A program made the translations under genes and the position numbers. Positions 33,810 through 45,457 of a stretch of DNA of 64,000 nt are shown piece by piece. Positions within the stretch are counted from its first letter, which is position 1. Every line of letters begins with the position of its first letter. Under the pieces are notes generated by a model. The model saw only the letters and a list, made by a program, of their open reading frames with translations, was not told the DNA's origin and made no database searches. Origin of the DNA: Chytridium lagenaria (Eukaryota; Chytridiomycota; Chytridiomycetes; Chytridiales; Chytridiaceae); contig JAHLKC010000113.1 of the NCBI GenBank assembly GCA_025449115.1, positions 62,001 to 126,000 on the forward strand, given 5' to 3'.

Positions 33810-34521
33810 GCTTTCTTTATTCATATCCGCGACACGGAGCCCTTCTTGAATCGGTCCAACCGTTTGTGGAATTGGGATATTTGGCTGAAATTTATAAAAA
33901 CGTTTAGACATTAAAAGCTTTTAGGAGAAGGAAATGAAAGTTGGGCTGCTTACTTGACGTAATCTTGTCCGTGCTTTGATGCGAGATTGAGTTCTTCGGA
34001 CCGAATTTGGTCACGTTGCTTTGCGTATGCTTCTTCGACCAGCCTGTGTATTTTTTTTTGTAGATAAAAGAGAATCGAAAGTTTAACGATGACCCCCAAA
34101 ATAAAGAGATGAGGCCGCAACAACTATCTGACGTTCCTACCTCTTGTACATCTTTGCCGGTTCATTATCACATTTCCCCTCCCCAATGCTCAACAAATAC
34201 TCGTCAAACCCGCCCTCCTCTCAATCTGTCTTAGAGTTGTTGTCGTCATCCTGCAGTACACATTCATGTTCAACACCCTCGAGTAAGCAAAATGGTACAA
34301 GATGTTGGGGAACACCACGGTCTTGATCCTGTTCCCACCCTTCTCCGTCAGACGTTCAGATGTGCCAATGGATTTGCCGTGCATGAATGTGGGGAAGATG
34401 GAGCGGTGGGGGACGCATGTTGAAGGGGAGACCACCGAATCGTTCGGGAGAGGCGAAAGAGCCGTTGGAACCGATGGCCGAAGCCCATCAGCTTGACCTT
34501 TTGACTGTATGGTTTACCCAT
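33711..34521 (-). CDS. MRPL24: Mitochondrial large-subunit ribosomal protein bL28m
   Basis: The call rests on the bL28 core: RSIFPTFMHGKSIGTSERLT, KGGNRIKTVVFPNILYHFAY and MTTTTLRQIER-GGFDEYLLS, which fit the K-R-x-W-x-PN and TT-x-LR-x-I-x-x-GG-x-D-x-YLL pattern of mitochondrial bL28. Next come CDNEPAKMYKR and LVEEAYAKQRDQIRSEELNL over an intron (about 34033-34142), then PNIPIPQTVGPIQEGLRVAD after another intron. The frame stays open to TAA at 33711-33713, inside the antisense last exon of the RING gene. ATG 34521 is the first plausible start (MGKPYSQKVKLMGFGHRFQR). Frame slips lie at about 34420-34440 and 34215. The gene follows ZNHIT3 on the same strand by 58 bp. Confidence 0.68.
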
Positions 34522-34579
34522 CTGCAGCAAATATTATATTTTTTTCACTTTTTATTTTTTTCTATGAGGAGGCGGTTCT

Positions 34580-35249
34580 TCAGTCCGGTATCCTATCACG
34601 GGAGAGGGCTTCATTGGCGAAATCCTGGAACTCGTCGGATTCATGGAGGGCTTTGGTCGAGGAGGTGTTCGGGGTCATCGTTGCCGTCTATGGCCTTGAG
34701 GAGCTTGAGGAGTTCTGCGCTGGCGAGCTTTTTTGATAGTGATGTGGATGATTCTGAGGAGCGAGGTTAATGGTGTATATTGTAGAGAAAAGAGGGCCAA
34801 ACCTAGTCGCTGGAGTTGTTGGGGAGTGAGCTTTGTCAACTCTTCCCTTTTCGAATGCTTCAATGTCCTCTTGTAGTTTATCAAGTTTGGGTTTCGTCTT
34901 TACTTGTGTTGGTGGAGGTGCAGCATCATTGTCCGCCTTGTTTGCCTCACATGGAGTTTCTACGACAGAGCACGTCTATCAATGATACGGGATATGACCG
35001 CTCTTTTGTAAAAAGTCCCTCACCTTTATGCTTTTTGAAGCACACCAACGAGCAGCTATTAAAAAGAAAAAATAAGGAAAAAAGGTGAGCTTGATGCTCG
35101 CTAAGAATCACACACGCATACGCAGCTAGCAGGAGGTGGTAAGATGGGATCATGATGCTGGAGACGATACTTTACTACGGAATGAAGCACTGCGGACACT
35201 TGTACTTGGACTCTGCGGATACGCAGATCCCACAGTTCTTCTTGGCCAT
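34580..35249 (-). CDS. HIT1: HIT-type zinc finger protein ZNHIT3/HIT1
   Basis: HIT1/ZNHIT3 acts in box C/D snoRNP assembly with NUFIP1/Rsa1. ATG 35249 gives the zf-HIT domain MAKKNCGICVSAESKYKCPQ and CFIPCSLVCFKKHK, joined over an intron with a GTAGTA donor; Cys/His spacing is C-x2-C...C-x2-C...C-x3-C...KKHK. The middle reads PTQVKTKPKLDKLQEDIEAF, LTKLTPQQLQRLE, SSTSLSKKLASAELLKLLKA and IDGNDDPEHLLDQ; the end is ALHESDEFQDFANEALSRDR, matching the family C-terminal helix set. TGA at 34580-34582. Frame slips at about 34845 (AAAAGGG run) and about 34660 (AAA) are each bridged by family-consistent sequence. The intron at about 34755-34802 begins GTTTGG. Confidence 0.82.
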
Positions 35250-35714
35250 CTTAAGAAAAGTTGGTTGACAAATTGGTTGTCAGCCCGCCAGAAGGGTAAT
35301 AAAGTGGATACGAGCGCGTACACGTTGCGACGACAGCGTTGCGACGTTGGTGTTTTCTTGTTTCTTATGGCTTCATGCCCTCATCATCACTGCTGGTTGC
35401 TAGCGCTGATGATGTCCTGGGTGTGCGGATCAGCGTTGCTTAAAGTAGTATCCTCTACAAAGTAATTCAACGACATCAACAAGATCTAGCGCAATACGCA
35501 CAAGATGCCTCTTTCACCTTTTCCGCTGACTCGAGGCGTCTCGCCGAGGACGTTGACCAGGGCCACACCCACCCCCCAGGCAATTAACTTTTTTTGACGT
35601 CCAGACTGACGTCTTTCTGCAATTGGTTCCAAATTTTGCTTTTCAGTAATTCGACGCCTTCTCATCCATTCAATTTTCTCCGCTCCATCCACCCTCTCGC
35701 TGCATATATCACCC
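35250..35714. other. Divergent spacer between ZNHIT3 and the coiled-coil gene
   Basis: The 465-bp region has no recognisable gene. It probably contains both promoters. The open plus-strand frame at 35136-35465 is antisense to ZNHIT3 exon 1 and has no family features. Confidence 0.45.
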
Positions 35715-38700
35715 ATGCATCGGCGGAGTACAATGATGCCGGCATCATCATCATCATCGTCGTCGTCGTCGTCGTCTTCAGAACTATCATCCGTCAGCGT
35801 CAACACAAAGGGACTGTCATCACAAGGATTGAAATCACCACCACCACCACCACCACAAGTAACATCACCAAAGACATCCCATCGTCCAACAAAGAATCCT
35901 GTATCTCCAAATCCCCACCTTCCGCACCTTCTTCAAGAAGGCGAGTAACCTCGCCGTTCACATCACCCTCTTCATCAAGAAGATCGTCATTAAGGCCATA
36001 CGGTGACTCCACCACCCCTTCTCGTCAACCAATCAACGACCCAAAACCTCACGACACCTTCCTCAGTCCCCATCGCACCGCGGGTATCCTTCGAACCGAT
36101 GATTCAATGAGATGGAAAAAAGAGGTACGCCCTGTTCTTCTTTCATCATGTCCTCATCCCCATATAACTCACCACTTCCACCCCCGCCCTTTTTTCTTTA
36201 GGCTGACCGCTGGCAAGACCAATACGAAAAAGCCGTCTTCACACATGATCGCCGGATGGCCGTCCTCGAAGAAAAGATCTTTAAGCTAGATGCGAAATTA
36301 CAAAATGCGATTCGGGAGAAGGGAGCTGTTGCGGCGGTTGCTTCCGCGAGGGAGAGAGAGGTGATGGAGATGATGAAACGGGAGGGCGTGTTGAAAGCAA
36401 ACGTGAGATTTTTTTCCTATATCTTGATCGTTTTTAATGTCATGGGAGAGACGAGGTGCTGACTTCTTTTTCTTTTTTGTTACGTTGAAGTTGGATAAGA
36501 CGGCGAAAACGTCGTTACACCTTCAATCCCGCGCATCGCTTACCACCGGCTTAAAGCGCGGGTTGAAGAGCTTACACGCCAACATGCCCCATTGACGCCC
36601 CCCGAAGATGTCACAAAAGAGAGGGATGAGTTAAAATGCGTTGCAGAGGGTTTAAAGGAGCAGATGGAAAAGTTGCGGATAGAAGTTGAACGACTTGAAG
36701 GTTTGGAGAGGGAGGGACAGAGTCTACTTTTAGAGATGGAAGAAGGTTTGAGAGAGGCGGATGTGGAGAGAGAGAGGGGGGTTTGGGAGGAACGGATTGA
36801 AGGGGTTAAAGGGAAGGTTACAGAATGTAGGGAACGGGTCGAGAGAAATGAGAGAGAGATGAGTGGGGTTTTGGAGAGGGTTGGGGAAGTGGAAGGGATG
36901 GTGATGGAAGATGAGGGCGTTTTGGGGGTGATGAAAAGGGAGATTGGGGAGGCTGAGGAGAAGGTTGGGAGAGTTGAGAAGGAGGTGGTGATTGAGAAGC
37001 AGAAGATGGAGGATGCTTTGAGTGCGGTGAAGGAAGTTGAGGAGAATTGCAGAGAGGTTGAGGTTATGACTGAAAAGTATGGCAGTGAGATTGAGGCGAT
37101 GAAGGAGGAGATGGAGGCAAAGATAGATGGGAAGGAAAGGGCAATAGGGGATGTTGAGAAATTGACGGGGTTTGTTGGTGAGATGGGTGTTGTTGTGGGT
37201 GAATTGAGGGAACGGGTGGAGCGAACAAGGAGGGAGAAGGAAGAAGGAGGGGATGAATGGAAACAGAGGGTGGAAGTAGTCAAGAAGGAGGTGGAGACGA
37301 TTCGTAATAAGTGTGAGAGGGAGATGACGGAAAAGAATGAGCAAGTGACGAAGCTGGTTGATGAGCTTGGGAAGGTTTTAGAGATGATTGAAGGGCGGCA
37401 GAGGGAGGTTGAAGGGGCTTTAGGGAAGGAGGAGAGGGTGACGATGAATCTTAGGTTGATGGAGATGGGGCTTGGAGCGGCCAAGGAGGAGGTGAAGCAT
37501 TCGCGGGACAGGGTTTTGGAGTTGGAGGAACGAGTTGAGGAGATGAGGAAGGAGGTGGAGGATGTTGGGAAGCATCTTGGGATGGTTGCGAGGGTTGTGA
37601 AAGAGAAGGAACGGGAGGTTGAAGGTATGAAGGGACGGATTGAGAGTACTGAGGGGGAGGTTGAGAGGGCTAAGAGACGGGAGGAAGAAGAAGGGAGGGG
37701 GTTTTTGGATATAATGAGGGAATTAGGGGAACGGTGTGAGGAGGAGGAGAGGAGGGTTGAGGAAGCGGTTGAGGCTTTGGAGGAGGAGAGGATGTATCGG
37801 AATGGGGAGAGGAATATGGGGGCGGTGAGGGTTGCGCAGGTTTTAGCGGAGGTGGAGGATTTGAGGAGGGAGGGGGGTGAAGTGGTTGGAGGGGAGGTGG
37901 AGAGCATGAGGAGGGAGGTTGAGGAGATGGAGAAGGAGGTGAGAGAGTTGAGGGAGGCGCATGAGAGGGAGGTTGAGGTTATTAAAAAGAGGATTGGGGA
38001 GACGGAGACCATGATGGAGGGGTTTCGGACGAGATGTTATGATGCTGAGGAACGCGGGGAGGAGATTGAGGGACGGATGGAAGAAGTTCGGAGGTTGTTG
38101 CGATTAGGATTGGGGAGATGGAGGAGCATAGGGAAGAAGCGTTGGCGGAGATGGCGAGGCTTGAGAAACGAATTGAAGAGCTGAGTTGTGCGGGACGTGT
38201 TGATGTGGAGATGGAGAAGAGTTGAAGGAGGAGAGGGATGAGGTTTTGAGGGTTTCTTGTGGGGAGATGAGACGGGGGATGGAGATTGAAGGGGAGATGA
38301 GACGGGTGGAGGAGGAGAGGGGACGGGTTGAGAGGGAGGTGAGGGGGCTGGAGGGAAGAGGAAGGGAATTGGAGAGGGAGTTGGAGAGAATGAGGAATGA
38401 GATTGGGAGGTGAAGGGGGAGATAGGGAGACGGGCAGGGGATGTTGAGAAAATATTGGAGGAGATGAGGAAGGGGGCGGAGGTGAAGGTTGAGGTGGCGG
38501 ATGGTGAGCAGAAGAGAGTGGATGAAGAGGTGGAGCAACGGGAGCGGGTGGAAGAGAAGGTACGGTTGTTGGAGATTGAGATGGCGGAGGAGATGGAGAG
38601 GGAGAAGGAACGAGCTCGATATATCTCTGATGAAATTCAAGCTGAACGCGCTAGCCGACTTGATGTGATGCGGGAGCTTGAGGAGGAGATGCAACGACGT

Positions 38701-38928
38701 GCAGAGCTTGAAGCTGTGCTTGAGCGTGGGGCGCAGCATGGTGTCGAGTTGTCTGATACGGTGGGATGTAAAAGTCGACGACGCAGTCTTCCGACGGGGA
38801 AGAGTTTGTTGCCCGAAGATCACGATGATGAGTTTCGACTTGAGTTATTTCTTGTTGCGTGTCTCGCGGATGCTGTTGTTGAGTTGGAGGGATTGAGGAA
38901 AGTGGTAAACAAGGTGACGACGGCATAG
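35715..38928 (+). CDS. Long coiled-coil protein with Ser/Pro-rich head, unrecognised
   Basis: ATG 35715 opens MHRRSTMMPAS followed by 12 Ser, then Pro- and Ser-rich sequence (PPPPPPQVTSPKTSHRPTKN). After a frame change near 35940 it continues RVTSPFTSPSSSRRSSLRPY and IND-PKPHDTFLSPHRTAG. Spliced exons lead at about 36200 into heptad-rich coiled coil (KIFKLDAKLQNAIREKGAVA), then an uninterrupted frame of over 500 residues (36592-38184) made almost only of E, R, V, M, K, G. Frame slips at about 38100, 38220 and 38412 carry the coil on to DEIQAERASRLDVMRELEEE. A folded end follows: DDEFRLELFLVACLADAVVE and LEGLRKVVNKVTTA. Total is about 1,000 residues. No family can be named; a cytoskeletal or spindle/basal-body role would be a guess. 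Confidence 0.7.
35743..35777 (+). repeat. CAT/CGT trinucleotide repeat coding poly-Ser
   Basis: Tandem TCA and TCG codons give 12 consecutive serines near the N-terminus of the coiled-coil protein. In another frame the same run reads Ile/Val, so one lost base would change the repeat peptide. Confidence 0.8.
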
Positions 38929-39497
38929 ACGTTATGGATCAAGCTTTTCTTTTTTTAATTTCCTTTTCTTCTTTTCTTCTTTATTTATTTCCCTGTATTG
39001 TTTACTTGTATTTATCATCTCTCTGTCTATTACTTTTAAATGGTTTATCAGATATCCCCCCTCTTCCCACGCATATTACATATTTATCTTGTCGCCAACT
39101 CGTTTTTTTACGTGGGGCCTTTTTTTCGTACATATACATATGTATAATTTCGCTTAATATTTTCTCTTGTTTTCTTTTTATGAATAAACGACGTAACTTT
39201 TTAGCTCTTTGGTGTACACTTTCTCCATTTAGGATGATAATATATCGCAGCATCATTCCAAAATGTGTTTATGATTGCACCTCCCACTCCAAAAAAATCA
39301 TGTAATTACGTGGACTCGAAAAAAAAAACAACTCTTACCTTTTCAGATACCCGATTCCCCGTAAAAAAAACAAGCAACACATAAATCTTCAAAAAGACCC
39401 TCTTCCTCCCCCAAATCACATCGTGCAAACAAAAACAAACAAAATACGACCACTCTTTATTTCCCACTAAAAAAAAACCCCCCTTGACAAGATTTTT
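38929..39497. other. Convergent AT-rich spacer between the coiled-coil gene and RGP1
   Basis: The 569-bp spacer is rich in T runs near 38940-39180 and A runs near 39300-39480. This is compatible with 3' UTRs of two converging genes. No gene recognised. Confidence 0.5.
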
Positions 39498-42311
39498 TCA
39501 CAACACATCAAACTGTCTCACCATCGCCTTCCTCACCATCTTAGTCGGGTAAACCTTTAACGGGATCAGACAATCAAACGCCTCCACATCTGCGTGGTTC
39601 ATGACACCCAGGTGCACAAAATTCACGTCACTCGCCGCTGGCGCGAGGAGCATGGGGGAGAGACCCGTGATGAATTCAAGGCGGAGGACCCAGGAGAGGG
39701 AGACTGAGTGGAAGGAAAAATGAATTGTGGGGGTGAGTCAAAGGTGGTCCCTTGCGCAAAGCCTTTCTTAGAAAGGTGGGGGGTAGTTGCACGAAATAAA
39801 TCAAGGGCGTATAGAGAAACACAAAGAAAATAACGAGAGAACATGGACATTTACCCGCCGTCGTCTTGAAATCAGGCGTACACCCCAACGGTATAGGCAA
39901 CGAAATCCCCGTCTTACACACGTTAACCGTATATCTATGTTGTTCCGCAAACACCCTTCTCGTGGCCCTCACCATCTGATGTTTCGGTTTAACGCTGAAA
40001 GGCGCATCGACGCTTTCCGAGTTTTCCAAAAACGCGGAAACCTAATTTCCGGAAAGTATTAAAATCGTGCGATGCTGTGAGTGTGGTCTACCTGAAAACA
40101 CGGGACGGATGATTTGGAGAAGTCGAGAATGCCGGTGATGATTTCACCAAGACGGTAGAGACCGCGGGTGAGTTTGAGTTGGGCAACGTGTTCATTGTTT
40201 TTGCAAATGTCGAACGATACTACAAGAAAAACAAAAACAAAAAGCGGTTTATGAGTCATTATGAAAGTGGATGGACGGAAAAAAACAGATTTATGAGATA
40301 GTTTTGATAAAAAGAATAATTGAAATACCACTCACATTTCCCTGATCTCTGACATATTAATGTCAAGTTCTGCATCAACGTCAATTTATCATCATCCTCC
40401 GTCTTCATAACCCCTAAACCATAAATACCAACCAAAAAAAAAAACCCTCAAGAGTTAATAACCCGCCCAAAAAAACAAAACCCAATGAAAACCACCAGAA
40501 AAAACAAAAAAACAACGAAAGCACTCAAACTCACTCTGCGGCTTCACACAAACCCCCTTATTCACGACAGGCGTTATCACAGCCTCCTCCGTATTCACAA
40601 TCACCGGATTCAGAATCTCATAAACAATCTTACTCCCGTCCCCCTCCACTCTCCCAAACACGCGGAACGGTAGCTGTATGACCTGGGAGCGTTTGGAGGT
40701 GCCAGTGCGTTGGATACCGACAATTAGTTTGTACGAGAATCGGATGATTTTGCCACGATGCGTTGGAGGGAGTTCAGGGGGAGAGTGATTTCGTATTTGA
40801 CTAAGTAAGGGTTAGGTTGCGGGAGGAATGACAACTAGGGGGCTTACAGGATCTGGATTCGCCGGGTTCGAGACTAAGGTCGTAGAAGAGGATGGAAGGG
40901 GGTGTGCTGTAAAGTGGGAACACCTTTTCTAAAATATAAAGAAATGTTAATGAAAGCCTCATACAGATACATAAAGAATATGGGAAATAGCAAAAGATAG
41001 ACTACCTTGAGGCTTTGAATATGAATCAAATCCAAGTCCTGAACCACCCATAGATCCACCACCTCCAGGCCCGGCACCCCCAACACTATACATAGTCCTC
41101 GATTTCAACGGCTCCAAAGTCGTCGTCTTGACATACGACGAATCCACCGTCAAGTTCCCCGTCATCTGTGCAAACGCCCATGCCAAATCCTCCGCCTTGA
41201 CATGATGCTTCCTCGGTAGCGGTGCTGACGCCAAACCAGGGACCTGGTGTTGGACGGATGGGATGGATGGTGGTGACACGGGTGGAGCGGAGAAGCGACC
41301 GGCTGATAAAGGGGATGGGACGGCGAGAGGCGATGGCGAGGGTTCGGAGAAGGGAAGAGGGGAGTTTGAACGATCTGGACGTGGACTTAGGGCGGCGGAG
41401 GAGATGACAGAGAGACGGGATGGAGCGCGTTCCACGTCGTCGACATTTGAGAGTTGTATTTGCTCCGAGACGTCTTCGGAGGGTGAGAGGATGGTTGTGA
41501 GGTCTTGAGGGGGACGGGGGAGGTCGATACTGAGGGATCGCAGAGGGGTATCGTTGAGAGGGTTTTTGGGGAGGGTGGTGGGAGTGACTGGGGGTGTTCT
41601 CTTTGCTAGGCTTGCGTCGGATGAGGGTTTGAGGAGGGGATTGGGACTGATGGCGGGCGGGATAACTCCTGTGAGTCTTGGCGGGGCTTTAACAAGGGAT
41701 GGAGATGATATGTTGTTGTTGCTGCCTGTGCTGTTGGCAATACCGGTGATAGAGACGATGGGGGGAACAGAAGAGGCGAAGGCACCGTCGGCGCTTCTGC
41801 GTTCCGTTACAACTACAGTCGGTTGTTTAGCGTCTTCCTCAGCTTCCTTCACTGAATCAAGGAATGGTTTCTTTGCATCGGCTTCACTTCCATTTAATGT
41901 AAAGAGAGGTGGCTTTGATGCTCCACCTCCACCCAAAGGGATGATAGTGCGAAGAGAGGAGAGAGAGATGGACTTTCTGACCATTTGCGTGAAACTGATC
42001 CTGTTGGACGATGCCGCGGCTGGTGCATCGTTGGTCTTGACAGAGAGATCATCCTTTGCGCGTGGATCTGAAAGGGACGAGGGTGCAGTGGGAGGAGCGG
42101 AGAGCCTGTTTTTCGTCTTTTCGCTATCGGATGAGGAGATGGTGGAAGACGGAGAGACAGGGGCGCTTGATGAGGCGTGAGAGGATGAGTCGGTGAGGAG
42201 AGAAGGATCGTGAGGATTTGAGGTGTTTGTGAATGTGAGGATGCAGGAGAATGAATCCCCGGCAAAGAAGATGCCGTCCTCTGGGAACGATGCCTCCAGT
42301 ATCAAGCCCAT
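39498..42311 (-). CDS. RGP1: RGP1, Ypt6/Rab6 exchange-factor subunit
   Basis: RGP1 and RIC1 form the exchange factor for Ypt6 (Rab6) at the Golgi. ATG 42311 starts MGLILEASFPEDGIFFAGDS and FSCILTFTNTSNPHD, the arrestin-like FFAG...C-x-TFTNT entry. About 380 residues of Ser/Pro-rich low-complexity sequence follow (42200-41110). The core resumes with AEDLAWAFAQMTGNLTVDSS, PPSILFYDLSLEPGESRS, a beta-rich part around 40500-40860 (RVFGRVEGDGSKIVYEILNP), SRGLYRLGEIITGILDFSKS and HQMVRATRRVFAEQHRYTVN. The end is LSWVLRLEFITG, VYPTKMVRKAMVRQFDVL and TGA at 39498-39500. Introns are short. The long insertion is unusual; the flanking arrestin-like parts are conserved. Confidence 0.8.
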
Positions 42312-42915
42312 GATCCTTCCCTCTCGTTTCCCTCTCCCTTCCCTCTCTTTGCTCCGATCCCTTCTGAGTACTGTCGCCTGCTTTGGGATATCCTATTTCT
42401 ACCGTCGAGTGGATTGCTGGATGGTGATGGGGATGGGGATGGGTGGGGTGATAGCGTATTTTCAACTGCAAAAAGCGAGTAGAAAAAAGACCACCAACAA
42501 TTCCACCCACCGCCCGTCAGATATCCAGATTACGTATTTCTGTGCCTGCTTGCCAGCCTGCTGTTTTACCACTTCCGCTCCGTCATCCCGTCATCCCGTC
42601 ATCCCCTCATCCCCGTCATCGCCATCATCCGTCCACTCTCCCTTCACTTCACTTCTTACAGTTCAACTCAACTCCTCATCTCAAACTGCCAATCCTCCCC
42701 CAAACACACGCACAATCCAATAAATCCATCAACCTTTCATTTCTCCTTCATCCGTGAGAGTCGAGTAGAGTAGAGGGAAGAAGGGAAAACGCGGGACAGG
42801 TCGTATAGCTCAAAGGGTATGCAAAATGCTTTTCAACACCAGTCCTCCCTTCAAACATGTTCTCAAACCTTCTTCATAACTGTAGAGGGATCAAACAAGA
42901 CGGTATCCATCAAAG
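42312..42915. other. Divergent promoter region, RGP1 / PI4-kinase
   Basis: The 604-bp spacer between two divergent start codons contains a pyrimidine-rich stretch with CATCCC/CGTCATCC direct repeats at about 42580-42635. No gene recognised. Confidence 0.5.
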
Positions 42916-45457
42916 ATGTCAAGTTTCGCGCAAGCAGGCAGGTCCATCTTGGATTCCATCTCAACAACCGTCGCCACCACCGCTGCCTCGGTCGCAAAAG
43001 CCGCTTCCTCCTCAAGTTCCGGTGGCAGCAACAGTCCAACTCTCCGCAAAAAGCAACAAAAGCGCAAGAAGCCCTCCCGATCTACATACACTGCCCTCGC
43101 CTCTCATCCTTTTGGTGCTGGCATGAATTCTGCCGCTGGCTCCTCATCTGCCGCCGCTGGAGGAAATGGTGGCATCACTGCTCCTTTGGGTGCTGGTTAC
43201 TCTTTGGACCACGTGAACGGCGGTGGTGGACCCTCAAGCCACAATGACGATTATTCAGACGATGACGTTGGGGACGATGACCTCGAGTCCATGTCCTCCT
43301 CTGTACGCAGTGACGACCGCTTGTTTTCACCGGGCGGGTATGGTGGTCCTCATCCTCCGCTCCAACCCTCGAATCTTTCACACAAGATCAGTATTGAAGA
43401 CGATTACTACTACAATCCCTCATCGTCCGACCAAGCGCGGCTCCTTCAGACCAATTCTTCACCACTGGCCCCCTCCATCCTTCCCGACAATGTTCTTCCT
43501 CAAGAGCCCATCTTCTCTGGCGTTGGCTCACTCTACGATTCGGTCCATCCTCTCACCTCTGACTTTACAAACCCCATACCCAAAGTCACACCCGTCTCCG
43601 CCACACACTTTATGGCCATTCTTGAAGACGTGCGTGCAGCCATTGCGGAGGGTATCTATCCGACGCGTATTGCAAAGGGCTCCTCTGGTTCCTATTTTTG
43701 CCGCAACAGGGCTGGAGATATCGTGGGTGTGTTTAAACCCAAGAATGAAGAGCCTTACGGCAAGATGAACCCGAAATGGACAAAGTGGATTCACAGAAAC
43801 TTGTTTCCATGCTGTTTCGGTAGATCTTGTCTTATCCCTAATCTGGGATACCTTTCCGAGGCGGCTGCTTCCTACATGGACAGGCGTCTTGGGCTCAATG
43901 TGGTACCCAGGACAGAAGTCGTTGCATTGGCTTCACCCACGTTTTTCTACCCTGCAAAAGTGCGATGGGAGTATAGACGAGGAAAACCCTTACCTCCCAA
44001 GCTTGGGAGTTTCCAACTTTTCCTAAAAGGATTCAAAGATGCCACCACCTTTTTCCGGGAAGGGTACGACAAGCTCATTGATTCCAACACTCTCGATGCA
44101 GGCTCTCCACGTACCGCCATCAGCAGATCCGGCTCTCAAACTCTGACCAACCGCCAACATCCACCCCTGACACCCGCCTCCTCCACCGTATCCATCACTT
44201 CTGCTGCACACCCTTACAACTGGTCTGAACGCACCCAACGCGAGTTTCAATGGGGCTTTGAGCGCCTCGTCATTTTGGATTACCTGATCAGAAACACGGA
44301 TCGCGGACTGGATAATTGGATGATCAAGTTCATTCCTCCTACCGACGCCGCTGTGCCAGCTTCTTCGGAAACACTGAAAAAGACTGATGCACCCGCACCA
44401 TCTGATGCACCGCTTTCTGCTGTCGTCTCGTCTTTGTCGTCGGTTGCCCTTGGTGCCGCTGCCTCTGCCTCGTCCTCTATCGCCTCATCGTTTGCCGCGC
44501 AGAACTCATTAACACCCAGTTCCGGCACCCCCGGCATAAACTCTCAAGATGCGGTCCTTGTCCCCATGTCCTCCACTCCTCTCTCCTCCACTTCCGGCCT
44601 GAAACAACGCGGTGTGAACGCCTCCTCCTCCCTCCCAAGTTACCTCACCGGTTCTGTCGCAGAAGATCCCTCCCTCCCTCTCTCCGCCATCTCAACCACA
44701 CAACAAACCCCTTCCCCAAAACTCGACCGTCGCTCCATTATTGCTAGCCAAACCCCTCAAAACACTCGTTCCACCTTCATCCCCACCTATAAACCCCACC
44801 ACCATCTCTCTATCCTCCTCCCCGCTCATCCAACCTTCCCGGCTCGTCTCCCCGCTACTTAGAACATCAACCCCATCGTCGTCCCGTCCCTCCACCCCGT
44901 CCCCACCCCCACCCCCCCCAACCATGACCGTCCCACCCCCAGTCACCTCCGTCCCACCCCCTGAATCCGGCACAACCATCCACGTATCGGCTATTGACAA
45001 TGGTCTCGCTTTCCCCTACAAACACCCAGACCGATGGCGCACCTACCCCTACGGGTGGAGCGTCCTCCCCATCTCCCGAATCCCCTTCTCAGCCTCCACT
45101 CGCAAACAAGTCCTCCACTTTCTCACCTCTCCAACATGGTGGACCGAGACGCTCGAAGGCCTTGAACGCATTTTCCGGATTGACCCTGATTTCGATGAGA
45201 GCATGTGGAAGCGGCAGCGAAGCGTTATACGAGGGGAAGGGTATAACCTTGCTGAGGTGTTGAGGAGGGCGGAGATGGGGGACCCGGAACATGGGAGTCC
45301 GTGGAGTCTTGTAAGGAGGCCTGTTGTTTGTGTTTATGAGGAGGAAGTTGGGGAGGAGGATGCTGTTGGGGATGGGGGCGTTGCGAGACGGTTGAGGAGG
45401 GTGAGACAAAGGTTTGAGACCTTTACGAGGAATCAACCTTGCTTTAAGAATTGGTGA
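42916..45457 (+). CDS. LSB6: Type II phosphatidylinositol 4-kinase (PI4K2/LSB6)
   Basis: The enzyme makes PI4P on endosomal and Golgi membranes. ATG 42916 opens MSSFAQAGRSILDSISTTVA, then Ser/Gly-rich and acidic linkers. The kinase begins near 43610: AILEDVRAAIAEGIYPTRIA, nucleotide-binding KGSSGSYFCRNRAGDIVGVF, KPKNEEPYGKMNPKWTKWIH, LFPCCFGRSCLIPNLGYLSE (Cys cluster in the place of the palmitoylated CCPCC), LPPKLGSFQLFLKGFKDATT, catalytic loop LDYLIRNTDRGLDNWMIKF and, after a low-complexity insertion, VSAIDNGLAFPYKHPDRWRT (DNG metal motif). The end is SMWKRQRSVIRGEGYNL and TRNQPCFKNW. A frame slip lies in the insertion, between about 44741 and 44860. The gene appears intronless. Confidence 0.92.

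Noticed and set aside
35136..35465. Plus-strand open frame of 109 residues upstream of the coiled-coil gene
   Set aside because: Antisense to ZNHIT3 exon 1 and intron 1, whose zinc-finger sequence is unmistakable on the other strand.
36540..38012. A 490-residue open frame on the minus strand
   Set aside because: It is the mirror of the purine-rich coiled-coil gene. Its product is only Ser/Thr/Leu/Pro low complexity, and the plus-strand frame joins upstream and downstream exons.
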